Origin: Paracoccus sp. MBLB3053
GTDB taxonomy: Bacteria > Pseudomonadota > Alphaproteobacteria > Rhodobacterales > Rhodobacteraceae
Length of the DNA stretch: 64,000 nucleotides
Direction of reading: 5' to 3'
NCBI RefSeq assembly: GCF_031822435.1
Contig: NZ_JAVQLW010000004.1
Coordinates: forward strand, 272,744-336,743
In this document: positions 26,011 to 36,334 of the stretch, one piece after another
Numbering within the stretch: the first letter of the stretch is position 1
How the letters are laid out: each line of letters starts with the position of its first letter
Made by a program: the position numbers and the translations under genes
The notes under the pieces: model-generated
What the model saw: only the letters and a program-made list of their open reading frames with translations
What the model was told of the DNA's origin: nothing
Databases searched by the model: none

Positions 26011-27084
26011 TCAGGCCGCCGCCTGGCGTTCGGGTTCGCCCCGCATGCCCAGAAGCAGGTTGCGGATCGTCACGATGCCCAAGAGCTTGCCACCCTCGAC
26101 CACTGCGACGGCGTCGCTGCCGGAACTGGTGACCTGCCCGATCAGCGCGTCGATATCGGAATCGGGTGCGCAGCGCGGCAGGGTCTCGACCGGGCCGCGC
26201 CACTCGGCTGCGGGGATCATCACCGAATGCGCCTTGACCAGATGCAGCCGCGAGATGCCGGCGACGAAATCCGCGACATATTGATCGGCCGGGTTCATCA
26301 CGATCTCTTCGGCGGTGCCGGTCTGGATGATGACGCCGTCCTTCATGATCGCGATGCGGTCGCCGATGCGGATCGCCTCGTCGAGATCATGGGTGATGAA
26401 AACCGCCGACTTGCCGAGCTCCTTGGTGAGCTGGCGGAACTCGTCCTGCAATTGCCGCCGGATCAGCGGGTCCAGCGCCGAGAAGGGCTCGTCCATCAGG
26501 ATGATCTCGGGGTCCGAGGCCAGCGCCCTCGCAAGGCCGACGCGCTGCTGCATGCCGCCGGAAAGCTCGGACGGGAAGCGCGCCTTCCAATCCGCAAGGC
26601 CGACCTTTTCAAGCGCTGCCGAGGCTGCGCGGTTGCGTTCCTCGCGGGGGATGCCCTGGACCTCGAGGCCGAAGGCCGCGTTCTCGAGCACGTTGCGATG
26701 GGGCAGCAGGGCCACGCTTTGGAACACCATGCCGATATGGCGGGCGCGGGTCTCGCGCAGGGTCGCCGCGTTCATCGTCGCGATGTCGCGGCCCTTGACC
26801 AGCACCTTGCCGAGGCTCGGCTCGATCAGCCGGTTCAGGAGGCGGATAAGTGTCGACTTGCCGCTGCCCGACAACCCCATGATGCAGAAGATCTCGCCGC
26901 GACGGACCTGAAGGCTGGCATCCGAGACCCCGACGACGCAATTGTAGTCGCGCAGCACCTCGGGCTTGCCCAGCCCCTTTTCCGCGATCGCGCGGATCGC
27001 ATCCGCGCTGCGCTTTCCGAACACCTTCCACACAGACTGGCAGTCGATCAGGATGTCGGCATTGGCATTCTGGGTCTTTTCCAT
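26011..27084 (-). CDS. ProV-like ABC transporter ATPase, glycine/proline betaine type
   Basis: 357 aa from the ATG at 27084, with AGGGA upstream; an earlier in-frame start at 27147 reads into the gap. It has the ProV N-terminal segment (VWKVFGKRSADAIRAI), Walker A GLSGSGKST (70-78), signature LSGGMQQ (174-180), Walker B ILMDEP (195-200), and a C-terminal CBS-like regulatory region (SDAVAVVEGGKLLGIVTIRN). In the known family this region senses ionic strength or gates transport. Here the gene is inside a catabolic operon, so nutrient uptake rather than osmoprotection is likely. Confidence 0.9.
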   Translation of the reverse strand: MEKTQNANADILIDCQSVWKVFGKRSADAIRAIAEKGLGKPEVLRDYNCVVGVSDASLQVRRGEIFCIMGLSGSGKSTLIRLLNRLIEPSLGKVLVKGRDIATMNAATLRETRARHIGMVFQSVALLPHRNVLENAAFGLEVQGIPREERNRAASAALEKVGLADWKARFPSELSGGMQQRVGLARALASDPEIILMDEPFSALDPLIRRQLQDEFRQLTKELGKSAVFITHDLDEAIRIGDRIAIMKDGVIIQTGTAEEIVMNPADQYVADFVAGISRLHLVKAHSVMIPAAEWRGPVETLPRCAPDSDIDALIGQVTSSGSDAVAVVEGGKLLGIVTIRNLLLGMRGEPERQAAA

Positions 27085-27143
27085 GGCTTCCCTGTTGTCT
27101 TGCTTGTTGTCGGGGGACGGCGCCGGGCGCCGTCCCCGCCCGT

Positions 27144-27995
27144 TCAATAGGACTTGATGTTTTCCCAGCGCCCGATCAGGTCGGCATGGGCCGCGATCCA
27201 GTCGGCGATGGCCTCGTCCATGGTCTTTCCGTCATTCACCGCCGAATTGATCGCGGTGATGTCGGCCAGCGGCACATAGACGCTCGCCATGGCCTCGCGG
27301 GCCTCGGGATATTCCTCGGAGAAGCCCTTCTGGCCGATCCAGTAATAGCCCTGCGGCGGGGGGAAGACGCCCTTGGGATCGGCGAGGTATTTCACATCGT
27401 ATTTCTGCACCATCCACGAGGGTTCCCAGATGGTGACCGCGATCCATTCCTGCCGCTCGGTCGCGGATTTCAGCGCGGCGGTCATCGCCGCGCTGCTGCC
27501 CTCGACCAGTTGCAGGTCAAGCCCGTATTGCTTGACCGCCTCGGCTGCATCGCGCATCAGGCCGGCGCCCGGCTCGATGCCGACGATCTTGCCGCCGAAT
27601 TTTTCGGCATTCTCGTTCAGCTGCTCGAGAGAATCGATCGGCACGTATTTCGGCACCGCGATGCCTTGGTAGAGCCCGTGCGAGACCGGAGAGATCTTCT
27701 CGAGCCGGTTCTTGTTGCGCTGCCAGTAATCCTGGGCGACGTAATCGGTCTGCGAGGCCAGGATCTGCACGTCGCCCTTGGCGAGCGCGGCATAGGCGAT
27801 GCCCCATTCCGAGAAGGGCGTGACCTCGACGGTATAGCCCTTGTCCTCGAGCACCTTCCTGGTGATGCCGGTGATCGGGGTCAGGTCCTCCCAGGACAGG
27901 GTGCCCATCCTGATGACCTTGTCCTGGGCCGCCGCCGGCAGGGCAAGGCCGAGCGCCACGGCCCCTGCGAGGATGGTCCCCAAAATTCTGCGCAT
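27144..27995 (-). CDS. ProX-like periplasmic binding protein for betaine-type quaternary amines
   Basis: 283 aa from the ATG at 27995. The signal peptide is MRRILGTILAGAVALGLALPAAAQ. The mature protein belongs to the OpuAC/ProX substrate-binding group (LSWEDLTPITGITRKVLEDKGY; TIWEPSWMVQKYDVKYL; GYYWIGQKGF). It is rich in tryptophan and tyrosine, which in this family form an aromatic cage around a quaternary ammonium group. It is the first gene of the transporter set (binding protein, ATPase, two permeases). Candidate ligands are proline betaine, hydroxyproline betaine or glycine betaine. Confidence 0.88.
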   Translation of the reverse strand: MRRILGTILAGAVALGLALPAAAQDKVIRMGTLSWEDLTPITGITRKVLEDKGYTVEVTPFSEWGIAYAALAKGDVQILASQTDYVAQDYWQRNKNRLEKISPVSHGLYQGIAVPKYVPIDSLEQLNENAEKFGGKIVGIEPGAGLMRDAAEAVKQYGLDLQLVEGSSAAMTAALKSATERQEWIAVTIWEPSWMVQKYDVKYLADPKGVFPPPQGYYWIGQKGFSEEYPEAREAMASVYVPLADITAINSAVNDGKTMDEAIADWIAAHADLIGRWENIKSY

Positions 27996-28233
27996 GTCAG
28001 TCCTCCGCTGTCGTCTGGCCGGCGGGCAGCCGACAGCCGGCGCCGCGCGCTGCGCGACGGGCCGAGAACGTGCCCGGATCGGCGATTTCACTTGTCGGGG
28101 CAGGCTTTGCTTGTTCGGTCCGGGGGCCCCATGGCCCGGTTGACAGGATTTATCCCCTGCCGGGGCCCCTGACGGCAAACGAGAATTTGCTTAGGTCAGG
28201 CATTAGAAAATCTGCGTCAGCGCCCGCGTGGCA

Positions 28234-29178
28234 TCAGACGGCCTCATCCCGCAAAGTGTCAAGCACATGCGCGACGAACCCCGCGACGCAGGGGCGCTTG
28301 AGGGATTTCTTCTTGCAGGTCAAGAAGTTGCCCCGCCCGGCGGTGATCGGCGCGGGATGGGCGAAGACCAGCTCGCCCCGCGCGATGGGGGCGCGGACCA
28401 TGTGATGCCAGCCCAGCATCACGCCCTCGCCCTCAAGGACAGCTTCCATCAACAGGCCCACCTTGTTCGTCGAGAGCGTCGAGGGCGCCTTGGCCCATTC
28501 GGCGCCCTGCGCCCGGAACCATTCGGCCCAACCGAGCGGCTGCCAGCCGATGGCATCCGCGCTCCAGTGCCGGTCGTGCAGATGCAGCAGGTTGACCCGG
28601 TTCAGGTCGTCGGGCGTGTCGAAGGGGCCGTGCTCGGCCAGGTAGGCGGGGGTGCAGACCGGCTGGGCGACCTCCTGGAACAGAAAATGCAGCTCTTCGC
28701 CGACCTCGTAGCGCTCGCTGCCGCAGAGGAAGGCGATATCGACCTCGGAATAGTTGCGCAGCGTGCCGTCCTCGTCCGAGGCGAGCACGGTGAAGCCGAT
28801 CTCGGGATGGCTCGCGCGGAAGCGGTCGATCACCGGCTTCAGCCAGAAGCTTGCCATGCCATTGGTGGCCGAAAGCGTGACCGTCTGCGGCCCCTCGTCA
28901 CCCGAGATGGCCGAGACCCCGGCGCTGATCGTGTCGAGCCCGGCGGTGACCGCCGCTTGCAGGCTCGCGCCCTCGGGGGTCAACTCCAGCGCATTGTGAC
29001 GGCGCACGAACAGGGCCACGTCCAGCGCGCGTTCAAGCAGGCGGATCTGCTGGCTGACCGCCCCTTGGGTGACGTTCAGCTCCTTCGCGGCCAGGGTGAA
29101 GCTCAGATGCTTCGCGGCCACTTCGAAAGTCGCGAAAGAGCCCAGCGATGGCAGGTAGCGGCGCTTGACCGGCGGCAT
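28234..29178 (-). CDS. LysR-family regulator (GcvA-like)
   Basis: 314 aa from the ATG at 29178, following an AGGACG-type ribosome-binding region. The helix-turn-helix reads SLGSFATFEVAAKHLSFTLAAKELNVTQGAVSQQIRLLE. It has the GcvA-branch character of starting with a short basic segment (PPVKRRYLP). The effector domain follows. It sits inside the cluster between the oxidase and the binding protein, in the same direction, so it is likely co-transcribed and controls the operon. A second GcvA-like regulator stands at the other end of the cluster (36335). Confidence 0.88.
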   Translation of the reverse strand: MPPVKRRYLPSLGSFATFEVAAKHLSFTLAAKELNVTQGAVSQQIRLLERALDVALFVRRHNALELTPEGASLQAAVTAGLDTISAGVSAISGDEGPQTVTLSATNGMASFWLKPVIDRFRASHPEIGFTVLASDEDGTLRNYSEVDIAFLCGSERYEVGEELHFLFQEVAQPVCTPAYLAEHGPFDTPDDLNRVNLLHLHDRHWSADAIGWQPLGWAEWFRAQGAEWAKAPSTLSTNKVGLLMEAVLEGEGVMLGWHHMVRAPIARGELVFAHPAPITAGRGNFLTCKKKSLKRPCVAGFVAHVLDTLRDEAV

Positions 29179-29201
29179 GAGGCGTCCTCCTGGTGGAGGG
29201 C

Positions 29202-30545
29202 TCATTCTAGCCGGGCCAGCCATTCTTTCCAGCGCATATAGGCATTTGCGCCCCAGCTGTCGAAGGGATGGGGCGGCAGGGCCGAGGGTTCCTCCTCGGC
29301 ACCGAAATGGCGGGTGATGGCGCTTTCGCGCCCGCAGGCCAGTTCCGCCGCGCCGATGCCGGTCAGCGTCCCCCGCGCCGTGCCCAGCCCGTTCTGGACG
29401 CAGGCGGCGAAGAGGCCCGGCTCCAGCTCGCGCAGGACCGAGACGGCATTGCGCGACAGGCACAGGTGCCCCGACCAGGCATGTTCGAAGCGGATGCCGC
29501 GCAGCATCGGGAAGCGCGCGTCGAATTTGCGGCGCATGGCGCGGGCGGCGCGGGCGAGGTCGGCGGCGCTGGTCTGCATCTCGGGGCGGTAATAGCCGCC
29601 CTGGCGGATGACGATGCGGTGGCCGCCCTGCCCCGGCCCGATGCGGCGCACGGTCGTGCCCATCGGGTCGGCGGGCGTCGTGCCCCAGCATTCCTGCCCG
29701 CCAAGGGCGCGGATCGCCTCGGGGGGCAGCTCCTCGGTCATGCAGGCGTTCAGCATGACATGCATGAGCCGGCCGCGCTTGAAGCCGAAGCTTTCCAGAT
29801 GGCCGTTATTGCTCAGGATGACCTTTGCCGCAGTGACCGATCCGGCCTCCGTGGTGAGCCGCCAGCGCTGGCCCTGTGTCTCGATCCGCAGCACCGGCGA
29901 GCGCTCGAAGATGCGCAGGCCCTGCCCTTCCAGCCCGGCGGCCAGCCCCCGGACATAGCCTGCGGGCTGCAGCATCGCGGTGCCCGGCGTGAAAAGGCCG
30001 GTGCGGTAGTAATCCGAGCCGGTGATCTCTTTCATCTGCCGCGCGTCCAGCAGCTCATGCGCCTCGCCCATCGCGGCAAGATGCGCGGCATAGCTGAGAT
30101 TGGCCGCGATTCCGGGTTCCGAGGCCGCGGCATTGATCTTGCCGCTGCGTTGAAAACAGCCCTCGGGAATCGCATAGTCGCGCACCGCCGCGCCGGCGAA
30201 GTCGATCGCCTGGCGATTGAGCGCGGTCAGCTGCCGGTCCCTGCCATCGTCCCCGGCATAGTCGCTCGAGGTCAGCTCATGCGGCAGGTCGATCATGAAG
30301 CCCGAGTTCCGCCCGGTCCCCCCCTCGCTGACCCGCGCCGCATCGAGGAGGACGATGTCAAGCGCAGGATCGATCTGCTTCAGCCGCCGCGCGGCCGAGA
30401 GCCCGGCGAAGCCCGCCCCGACGATCGCCACGTCGCAGCCGGTGGTTCCCTCGAGCCGCGCGCGGGGCGCGACCGGGGGCAGGATCGCGCTCCAGCCGGC
30501 GGGGCCGTTGAAGACCGGCAGGCGAATGGCCGCATGCACCGCCAT
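29202..30545 (-). CDS. FAD-dependent amine/amino-acid oxidoreductase (DAO family), candidate D-hydroxyproline oxidase
   Basis: 447 aa. The Rossmann FAD motif CDVAIVGAGFAGLSAARRL (GAGFAG at 43-48) follows a 36-residue N-terminal tail. The DAO-family features GRNSGFMIDLPHE and RFEHAWSGHLCLSRN are present. In hydroxyproline degradation, a DAO-family flavoprotein turns cis-4-hydroxy-D-proline into pyrroline-4-hydroxy-2-carboxylate. Its neighbours, a DapA-type deaminase and an aldehyde dehydrogenase directly upstream (2 bp spacing), fit that step. Sarcosine or dimethylglycine oxidation is an alternative in a betaine cluster, but there is no tetrahydrofolate-binding domain. Confidence 0.83.
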   Translation of the reverse strand: MAVHAAIRLPVFNGPAGWSAILPPVAPRARLEGTTGCDVAIVGAGFAGLSAARRLKQIDPALDIVLLDAARVSEGGTGRNSGFMIDLPHELTSSDYAGDDGRDRQLTALNRQAIDFAGAAVRDYAIPEGCFQRSGKINAAASEPGIAANLSYAAHLAAMGEAHELLDARQMKEITGSDYYRTGLFTPGTAMLQPAGYVRGLAAGLEGQGLRIFERSPVLRIETQGQRWRLTTEAGSVTAAKVILSNNGHLESFGFKRGRLMHVMLNACMTEELPPEAIRALGGQECWGTTPADPMGTTVRRIGPGQGGHRIVIRQGGYYRPEMQTSAADLARAARAMRRKFDARFPMLRGIRFEHAWSGHLCLSRNAVSVLRELEPGLFAACVQNGLGTARGTLTGIGAAELACGRESAITRHFGAEEEPSALPPHPFDSWGANAYMRWKEWLARLE

Positions 30546-30547
30546 GA

Positions 30548-32059
30548 TCAGTCCAGCGCCGTATCCGCGTGATCGGACAGGTCCAGCCAGATCGTCTTGA
30601 GCTGGGTATACTGGTCATGGGCATGGATGCCATTGTCGCGCCCGCCGAAGCCCGACTGCTTGTAACCGCCGAAGGGGGTGGTGATGTCGCCCTCGCCGAA
30701 GCTGTTCACGGTCACCGTCCCGGCCCGCAGCATCCGCGCGCCGCGCAGCGCCCGCTTGCCATTGGCGGTGAAGATCGACGCCGCAAGTCCATATTTCGTG
30801 TCATTGGCGACCGCGATCGCCTCTTCGAATCTCGCCACCTCGATGACGGTCAGGATCGGGCCGAAGATCTCTTCCCGAGCCAGCCGGTCGTCGCGATCCG
30901 TGACCTCGACCACGGTCGGCGCGACATGGGTGCCGCCATGGCTTTCGCCGCCAAGGACGATCCGGCCCGACTTGACGGCCTGCGCGAGATATCCCGAGAC
31001 CTTCTCGAAATGCGCCTGCGAGACCAGCGCCCCGACCCGGACCGAGGGATCCAGCGGATCGCCGGAATTCCATTCCCGCGCATGGGCCGCGACGCGTTCC
31101 AGCAGCTTCGGCTTGATCGCCTTCTGGACGATCAGCCGCGAGGCGGCCGAGCAGTTCTCGCCCATGTTCCAGAAGGCGCCATTGACGACATGGGCCGCGA
31201 CCGCGTCCAGATCCTCGGCATCGTCGAGCACGATGCAGGGATTCTTGCCGCCCAGTTCCAGCACCACCTCCTTGAGATTGCTGTCTGCGGAATAATGCAG
31301 GAAGCGCCGCCCCGTCGCGGTCGAGCCGGTGAAGCTGACCATGTCGACATCGGGGTGACGGCCCAGCGGCTCGCCGACCTCCGAGCCCGAGCCGGTCACC
31401 ACGTTCAGGACGCCGCGGGGAAGGCCTGCCTCGACGGCTAGTTCGGCCACCCGCAAGGTCGTCAGGGTGGTCTCGGCGGCGGGCTTCACCACCACCGTGC
31501 AGCCGGCGGCAAGGGCCGGTCCGATCTTCCAGGCCAGCATCAGCAGCGGGAAGTTCCAGGGCAGCACCAGACCGACGACGCCGACCGGCTCGCGCAGGAT
31601 CATGGCGATATGGTCGTCCGAGGCTGGCGCGACCTGGTCGTAGATCTTGTCGATCAGCTCGGCATGCCATTTCAGGACATGCACCGTCTCGGGGACATCG
31701 ACGGTCTCGCAATCAAAGATGGTCTTGCCGCTGTCGAGGCTTTCCATCACCGCAAGCTCGCGGGAGTTGCGCTCGATCAGCTTGGCAAGGCGCAACAGCA
31801 CCTCCTTGCGCGCGGCGGGATGCAGGCGCGACCAGCGCCCGTCATCAAAGGACTCGCGGGCCTTCGAGACGGCCAGGTCGACATCCTCGGCCCCGCAGGC
31901 GGCGATCTCGGCCAGCGCCGCGCCGGTCGCCGGGTTCACCGTGGTGAAGCTTTTCCCCGAGATCGCGGGCCGGAAGCTGCCGTCGATGAAGGCGTTTTGC
32001 GGCAGTTCGAGCGTGGCCGCGATGGCCTTGTATTCCGCGGTCGTCAACAAATCGCCCAT
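30548..32059 (-). CDS. Aldehyde dehydrogenase, candidate 2-oxoglutarate semialdehyde dehydrogenase
   Basis: 503 aa with a complete ALDH core: VLPWNFPLLMLAWKIGPALAAG, FTGSTATG, general base E268 in LELGGKNP and nucleophile C303 in GENCSAASRL. Overall it looks like the PuuC / gamma-aminobutyraldehyde branch, which accepts several omega-aldehydes. Between a DapA-type deaminase and a DAO-family oxidase, oxidation of 2,5-dioxopentanoate to 2-oxoglutarate is the best-fitting role. An aldehyde from a betaine or polyamine is the alternative. The gene starts 1 bp after the deaminase stop. Confidence 0.85.
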   Translation of the reverse strand: MGDLLTTAEYKAIAATLELPQNAFIDGSFRPAISGKSFTTVNPATGAALAEIAACGAEDVDLAVSKARESFDDGRWSRLHPAARKEVLLRLAKLIERNSRELAVMESLDSGKTIFDCETVDVPETVHVLKWHAELIDKIYDQVAPASDDHIAMILREPVGVVGLVLPWNFPLLMLAWKIGPALAAGCTVVVKPAAETTLTTLRVAELAVEAGLPRGVLNVVTGSGSEVGEPLGRHPDVDMVSFTGSTATGRRFLHYSADSNLKEVVLELGGKNPCIVLDDAEDLDAVAAHVVNGAFWNMGENCSAASRLIVQKAIKPKLLERVAAHAREWNSGDPLDPSVRVGALVSQAHFEKVSGYLAQAVKSGRIVLGGESHGGTHVAPTVVEVTDRDDRLAREEIFGPILTVIEVARFEEAIAVANDTKYGLAASIFTANGKRALRGARMLRAGTVTVNSFGEGDITTPFGGYKQSGFGGRDNGIHAHDQYTQLKTIWLDLSDHADTALD

Positions 32060-32060
32060 G

Positions 32061-32978
32061 TCAATTCCCCTCCGTGATGGCCGCGACGCTGGTCTTCAGC
32101 ACACCGATCACCTGTTCCAGCGCGCGTTTCTCGTCCTTGTTCAGCCCCTTCAGGGGCGGGCGCATCGGTCCGGCACTGACGCCCGTGACCTCGACCCCGT
32201 GCTTGACGCATTGGATGAACTTGCCGCCCTGTTCGAGGACCCGCATCAAGGGCAGCATGGCCGACATGATCCGGCGGCCCTTGTCGAAATCGCCGCGGAT
32301 GGCGCAGGCCTCGTAAAGCGCGACATGCTCGCGCGGCAGGAAGTTCGAGCCCGCGCAGATCCAGCTGCGCGCGCCCCAGGCGAAGAATTCCAGCGCCTGG
32401 TCGTCCATGCCGCAGGACATCTGGATATGGGGATAGTCGCGCGCCAGCAGGTGGACGCGGTTGATGTCGCCCGAGCTTTCCTTGATGCCGATGACATTGC
32501 GCGACCGGCCCACCCGGTCGAGGAAGTCGCGCCCCATCTCGACGCCCATCCGGCCGGGGTAGTTGTAAAGGATCACCGGCAGGTCGGCGGCGCGGTCGAT
32601 GGCCAGCGCGTTCAGCGCGTTCTCGCGCTCGGTCGGGACGGAATAGGGCGGCGTCCCGAGCAGGATCGCATCCGCGCCCATCTCGCGCGCGCCCTTGGCC
32701 AGCGCCAGGGAATCCTCGGTCCGCATCGCCCCGGTGCCGATGATGACCGGCAGCCGCCCGGCCACGCGCTCGACGGTGAAACGGGCCAGCGCAAGGCGTT
32801 CGTCGACGCTCTGGGCATAGTTCTCGCCGGTCGAGCCCCCCGAGATCAGCCCGTGCACGCCGGCGCTGACAAGGGTCTCGATCAGCGCCGCGAGGCTGTC
32901 GAGGTCAAAGGACCCGTCCGCGTGCAATGGCGTGATCAGTGGCGTGTAGATGCCTTCCAGCACCATCCGGGCAGTCAT
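32061..32978 (-). CDS. DapA-family lyase, candidate pyrroline-4-hydroxy-2-carboxylate deaminase
   Basis: 305 aa from the ATG at 32978, preceded by GGGAGG; a longer frame begins at 33038 without support. The TIM-barrel family marks are clear: GGSTGE (47-52), catalytic tyrosine Y138 in LYNYPGR and Schiff-base lysine K166 in IGIKESSG. In hydroxyproline catabolism a DapA-family enzyme removes water and ammonia from the pyrroline acid to give 2-oxoglutarate semialdehyde, exactly the substrate of the next gene. The four-enzyme order deaminase, dehydrogenase, oxidase and (further on) racemase-family protein supports this over dihydrodipicolinate synthase. Confidence 0.84.
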   Translation of the reverse strand: MTARMVLEGIYTPLITPLHADGSFDLDSLAALIETLVSAGVHGLISGGSTGENYAQSVDERLALARFTVERVAGRLPVIIGTGAMRTEDSLALAKGAREMGADAILLGTPPYSVPTERENALNALAIDRAADLPVILYNYPGRMGVEMGRDFLDRVGRSRNVIGIKESSGDINRVHLLARDYPHIQMSCGMDDQALEFFAWGARSWICAGSNFLPREHVALYEACAIRGDFDKGRRIMSAMLPLMRVLEQGGKFIQCVKHGVEVTGVSAGPMRPPLKGLNKDEKRALEQVIGVLKTSVAAITEGN

Positions 32979-33174
32979 GTCGGGGGCCTCCCTTGCTTGG
33001 CCTTTTCCTTTGCTTTCCGCCGCTTTTGGTAAGGCCATCGGCTGACTTGCCGCAAAGGAGAATGTTCAGCGGTTGGGCATTAGCAGAACTGGGTCAGACT
33101 GCCTTTGTCCCCGGTTCTGGCTCGCGGGAATTTCGCGCCGGCCCGCCGCGCCCAGATTGCCGCAGAAGCGCCTG

Positions 33175-33459
33175 AGCACGGGTTTTCTGCTGGCCAACCC
33201 CTTCACGCTTTCGGCCTCTGCGACCATTGTCGATGTCCTGCGCCCAGCCCGCGCAGGAACTTGACGTCGGACGCTGGAGCCGACTTTCTGGCCGACCTGC
33301 GTCTCATGCCGGGCCTTGCTGCGCCTGCGCTACACGGACGCGACCATCAGCGCGATCGCGCAGGCCTGCGGCTGTTGCGACGCCCTGCATTCGTGTTCTT
33401 TAAGCGAATTGGGGAATTCCTTGCCGGACTCGTCCCAGCCGGGGCGAAAACGCACATGA
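33175..33459 (+). pseudogene. Remnant of a GlxA/GbdR-type AraC-family regulator
   Basis: Two separate pieces of one family lie close together. At 33175 the frame reads STGFLLANPFTLSASATIVDVLR, like the start of the DJ-1-like domain of GlxA-type AraC regulators. At about 33320-33459 another frame reads RYTDATISAIAQACGCCDALHS, the second AraC helix-turn-helix, and stops soon after with a frameshift towards FKRIGEFL. Some 200 middle residues are missing. It lies beside the reductase and Rieske genes; GbdR, which controls glycine betaine monooxygenase in Pseudomonas, is of this type. Confidence 0.55.
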
Positions 33460-33727
33460 CGCGCGCCAATGCCTTCAACATGGCCGGTCACAAAAGCTGG
33501 ACCGAACAACGCCCCGACAGCTGGCCGCGCGAATATGTTGTCGTCATCGTCGGGCCTGGCGGGAATGGGCCCGGCGCGGCATATTCCTTTGCCAAGCGGC
33601 ATGGAAGCAGCGACACGCGGCGCACCGAAACGCGCCGATCACCGAAGCGGTTGATCCAAAGCCGGATGGCCTTCCTCCGGCCCGGGTGTCGCGGGATGAC
33701 AGGCCCGTCATGACGGGGCGGGCATGG

Positions 33728-34813
33728 TCACACGTCGATCGCGACGCCGCCTATGGGACGCGAGCAACAGGCCAGAACATAGCCGTTCTCGATATCCTCC
33801 TCCGAGATCCCGCCGCTATGGACCATTTGGACCTGGCCCGAGAGCTTGCGCACCTTGCATGTGCCGCAGACGCCGAACGTGCAGCCGAAGGGAATGACGA
33901 TGCCCGAGGCCCTGGCGACGGCAAGGATGGTGTCGGTCTCGTGGCAGGCCTTGCTGACCTGCGATCGGGTGAAGGCGATGCTGGCCTCGGCACGCGCGTC
34001 GGGCACGAGGTCGTCATGGACGATCGCGTCCGCCTGGGTCTCGACCGGTGTCCCAAAGCTTTCCTGATGATAGCGCCCCATGTCGTATCCCAGCGAGATC
34101 AGCATCTCGCGCACGGCATCCATGAAGGGTTCGGGACCGCAGCAATAGACTTCGCGCTCGAGATAGTCGCTGGCGATCAGCCCGATCATCAGCTGGTTCA
34201 GCCGGCCGCGAAGCCCCGTCCAGACGCGGTAGGGATCGTCCTGCTCGACGATGAAGTAGAGCTTGATCGAGGGGACGCGGGCCGCCATCTGCTCAAGCTG
34301 CTGGCGACCGATGATCTCGGAGGGGCTTTTCGCGCAATTGACGAACACCACGTCGATATCGGTCCCGCGGTCGAACAGGTAGCTGGTCATGGACAGCGAC
34401 GGCGTGACGCCGGACCCGGCCGAGATGAACAGGTATTTCTTCTTCTCGCGGCGCGGCATGGTGAAGATGCCCAGCGGGCCGCTGGCCCTGATCCGCATCC
34501 CCGGCTTCAGATGGTCCAGCATCCAGCGCGTGCCAAGGCTGCCCGCCTGGGCCTTGACCGTGACCGAGATGGTCAGCGGCCGCGAGGGCGAGGAGGAGAT
34601 CGTGTAGGTCCGCCAGACGTTTCCCCCGGGCACGGGCAGCTCCAGCGTCAGGAACTGTCCGGGCTCGTATTTGAAGAGGGCCCCGCCGGGTGAGACGAAG
34701 CTGATCGTCGCCACGTCGGCCGCCTCGGGAACGACCGAGCAGCATTCCAATTCTTCGCTGTCCTGCCAGATCAGGGCTTCGCCGGACACGATCAGTTCGC
34801 TTGCCTCCGACAT
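33728..34813 (-). CDS. Ferredoxin reductase with C-terminal 2Fe-2S domain, partner of the Rieske demethylase (GbcB-like)
   Basis: 361 aa. The FAD/NAD(P)H module fills the first 250 residues (RTYTISSSP for FAD, SAGSGVTPSLSM for the nucleotide, YCCGPEPFMDAVREML near its end). A plant-type 2Fe-2S domain is at the C-terminus (FGCTFGVCGTCKVRKL with Cx4Cx2C, and the last cysteine in VLACC). This hybrid layout is that of GbcB and related one-protein reductases that feed electrons from NADH to a Rieske oxygenase. The oxygenase gene ends 3 bp upstream. Confidence 0.9.
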   Translation of the reverse strand: MSEASELIVSGEALIWQDSEELECCSVVPEAADVATISFVSPGGALFKYEPGQFLTLELPVPGGNVWRTYTISSSPSRPLTISVTVKAQAGSLGTRWMLDHLKPGMRIRASGPLGIFTMPRREKKKYLFISAGSGVTPSLSMTSYLFDRGTDIDVVFVNCAKSPSEIIGRQQLEQMAARVPSIKLYFIVEQDDPYRVWTGLRGRLNQLMIGLIASDYLEREVYCCGPEPFMDAVREMLISLGYDMGRYHQESFGTPVETQADAIVHDDLVPDARAEASIAFTRSQVSKACHETDTILAVARASGIVIPFGCTFGVCGTCKVRKLSGQVQMVHSGGISEEDIENGYVLACCSRPIGGVAIDV

Positions 34814-34816
34814 GGC

Positions 34817-36094
<1,278 letters not shown>

Positions 36095-36334
36095 CTAGGA
36101 ATGAAAACGGGCCGCGCCTGGCGCGTGGCCTTGGTCAGCAGGGTGTTTGCCGCAAGCTTGCCATGATCGCCTGATGACGGCGGCAGCGCGACGTGCCTGC
36201 TGTGCTGGTCATCTGCGCCATGGCGGGGTCTCCTGTGATGCGGCGGGCTCTGCCGGGACAATCGGACCTGGGCTGTCCGTTGACAACGGCACAAAAATTC
36301 ATTCTGGATTAGTTGAATTAACCCATGGTGTCCC

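Noticed and set aside
32061..32978. Dihydrodipicolinate synthase for lysine biosynthesis
   Set aside because: The gene is inside a catabolic run with an aldehyde dehydrogenase and a DAO-family oxidase, which fits a deaminase of the same fold better.
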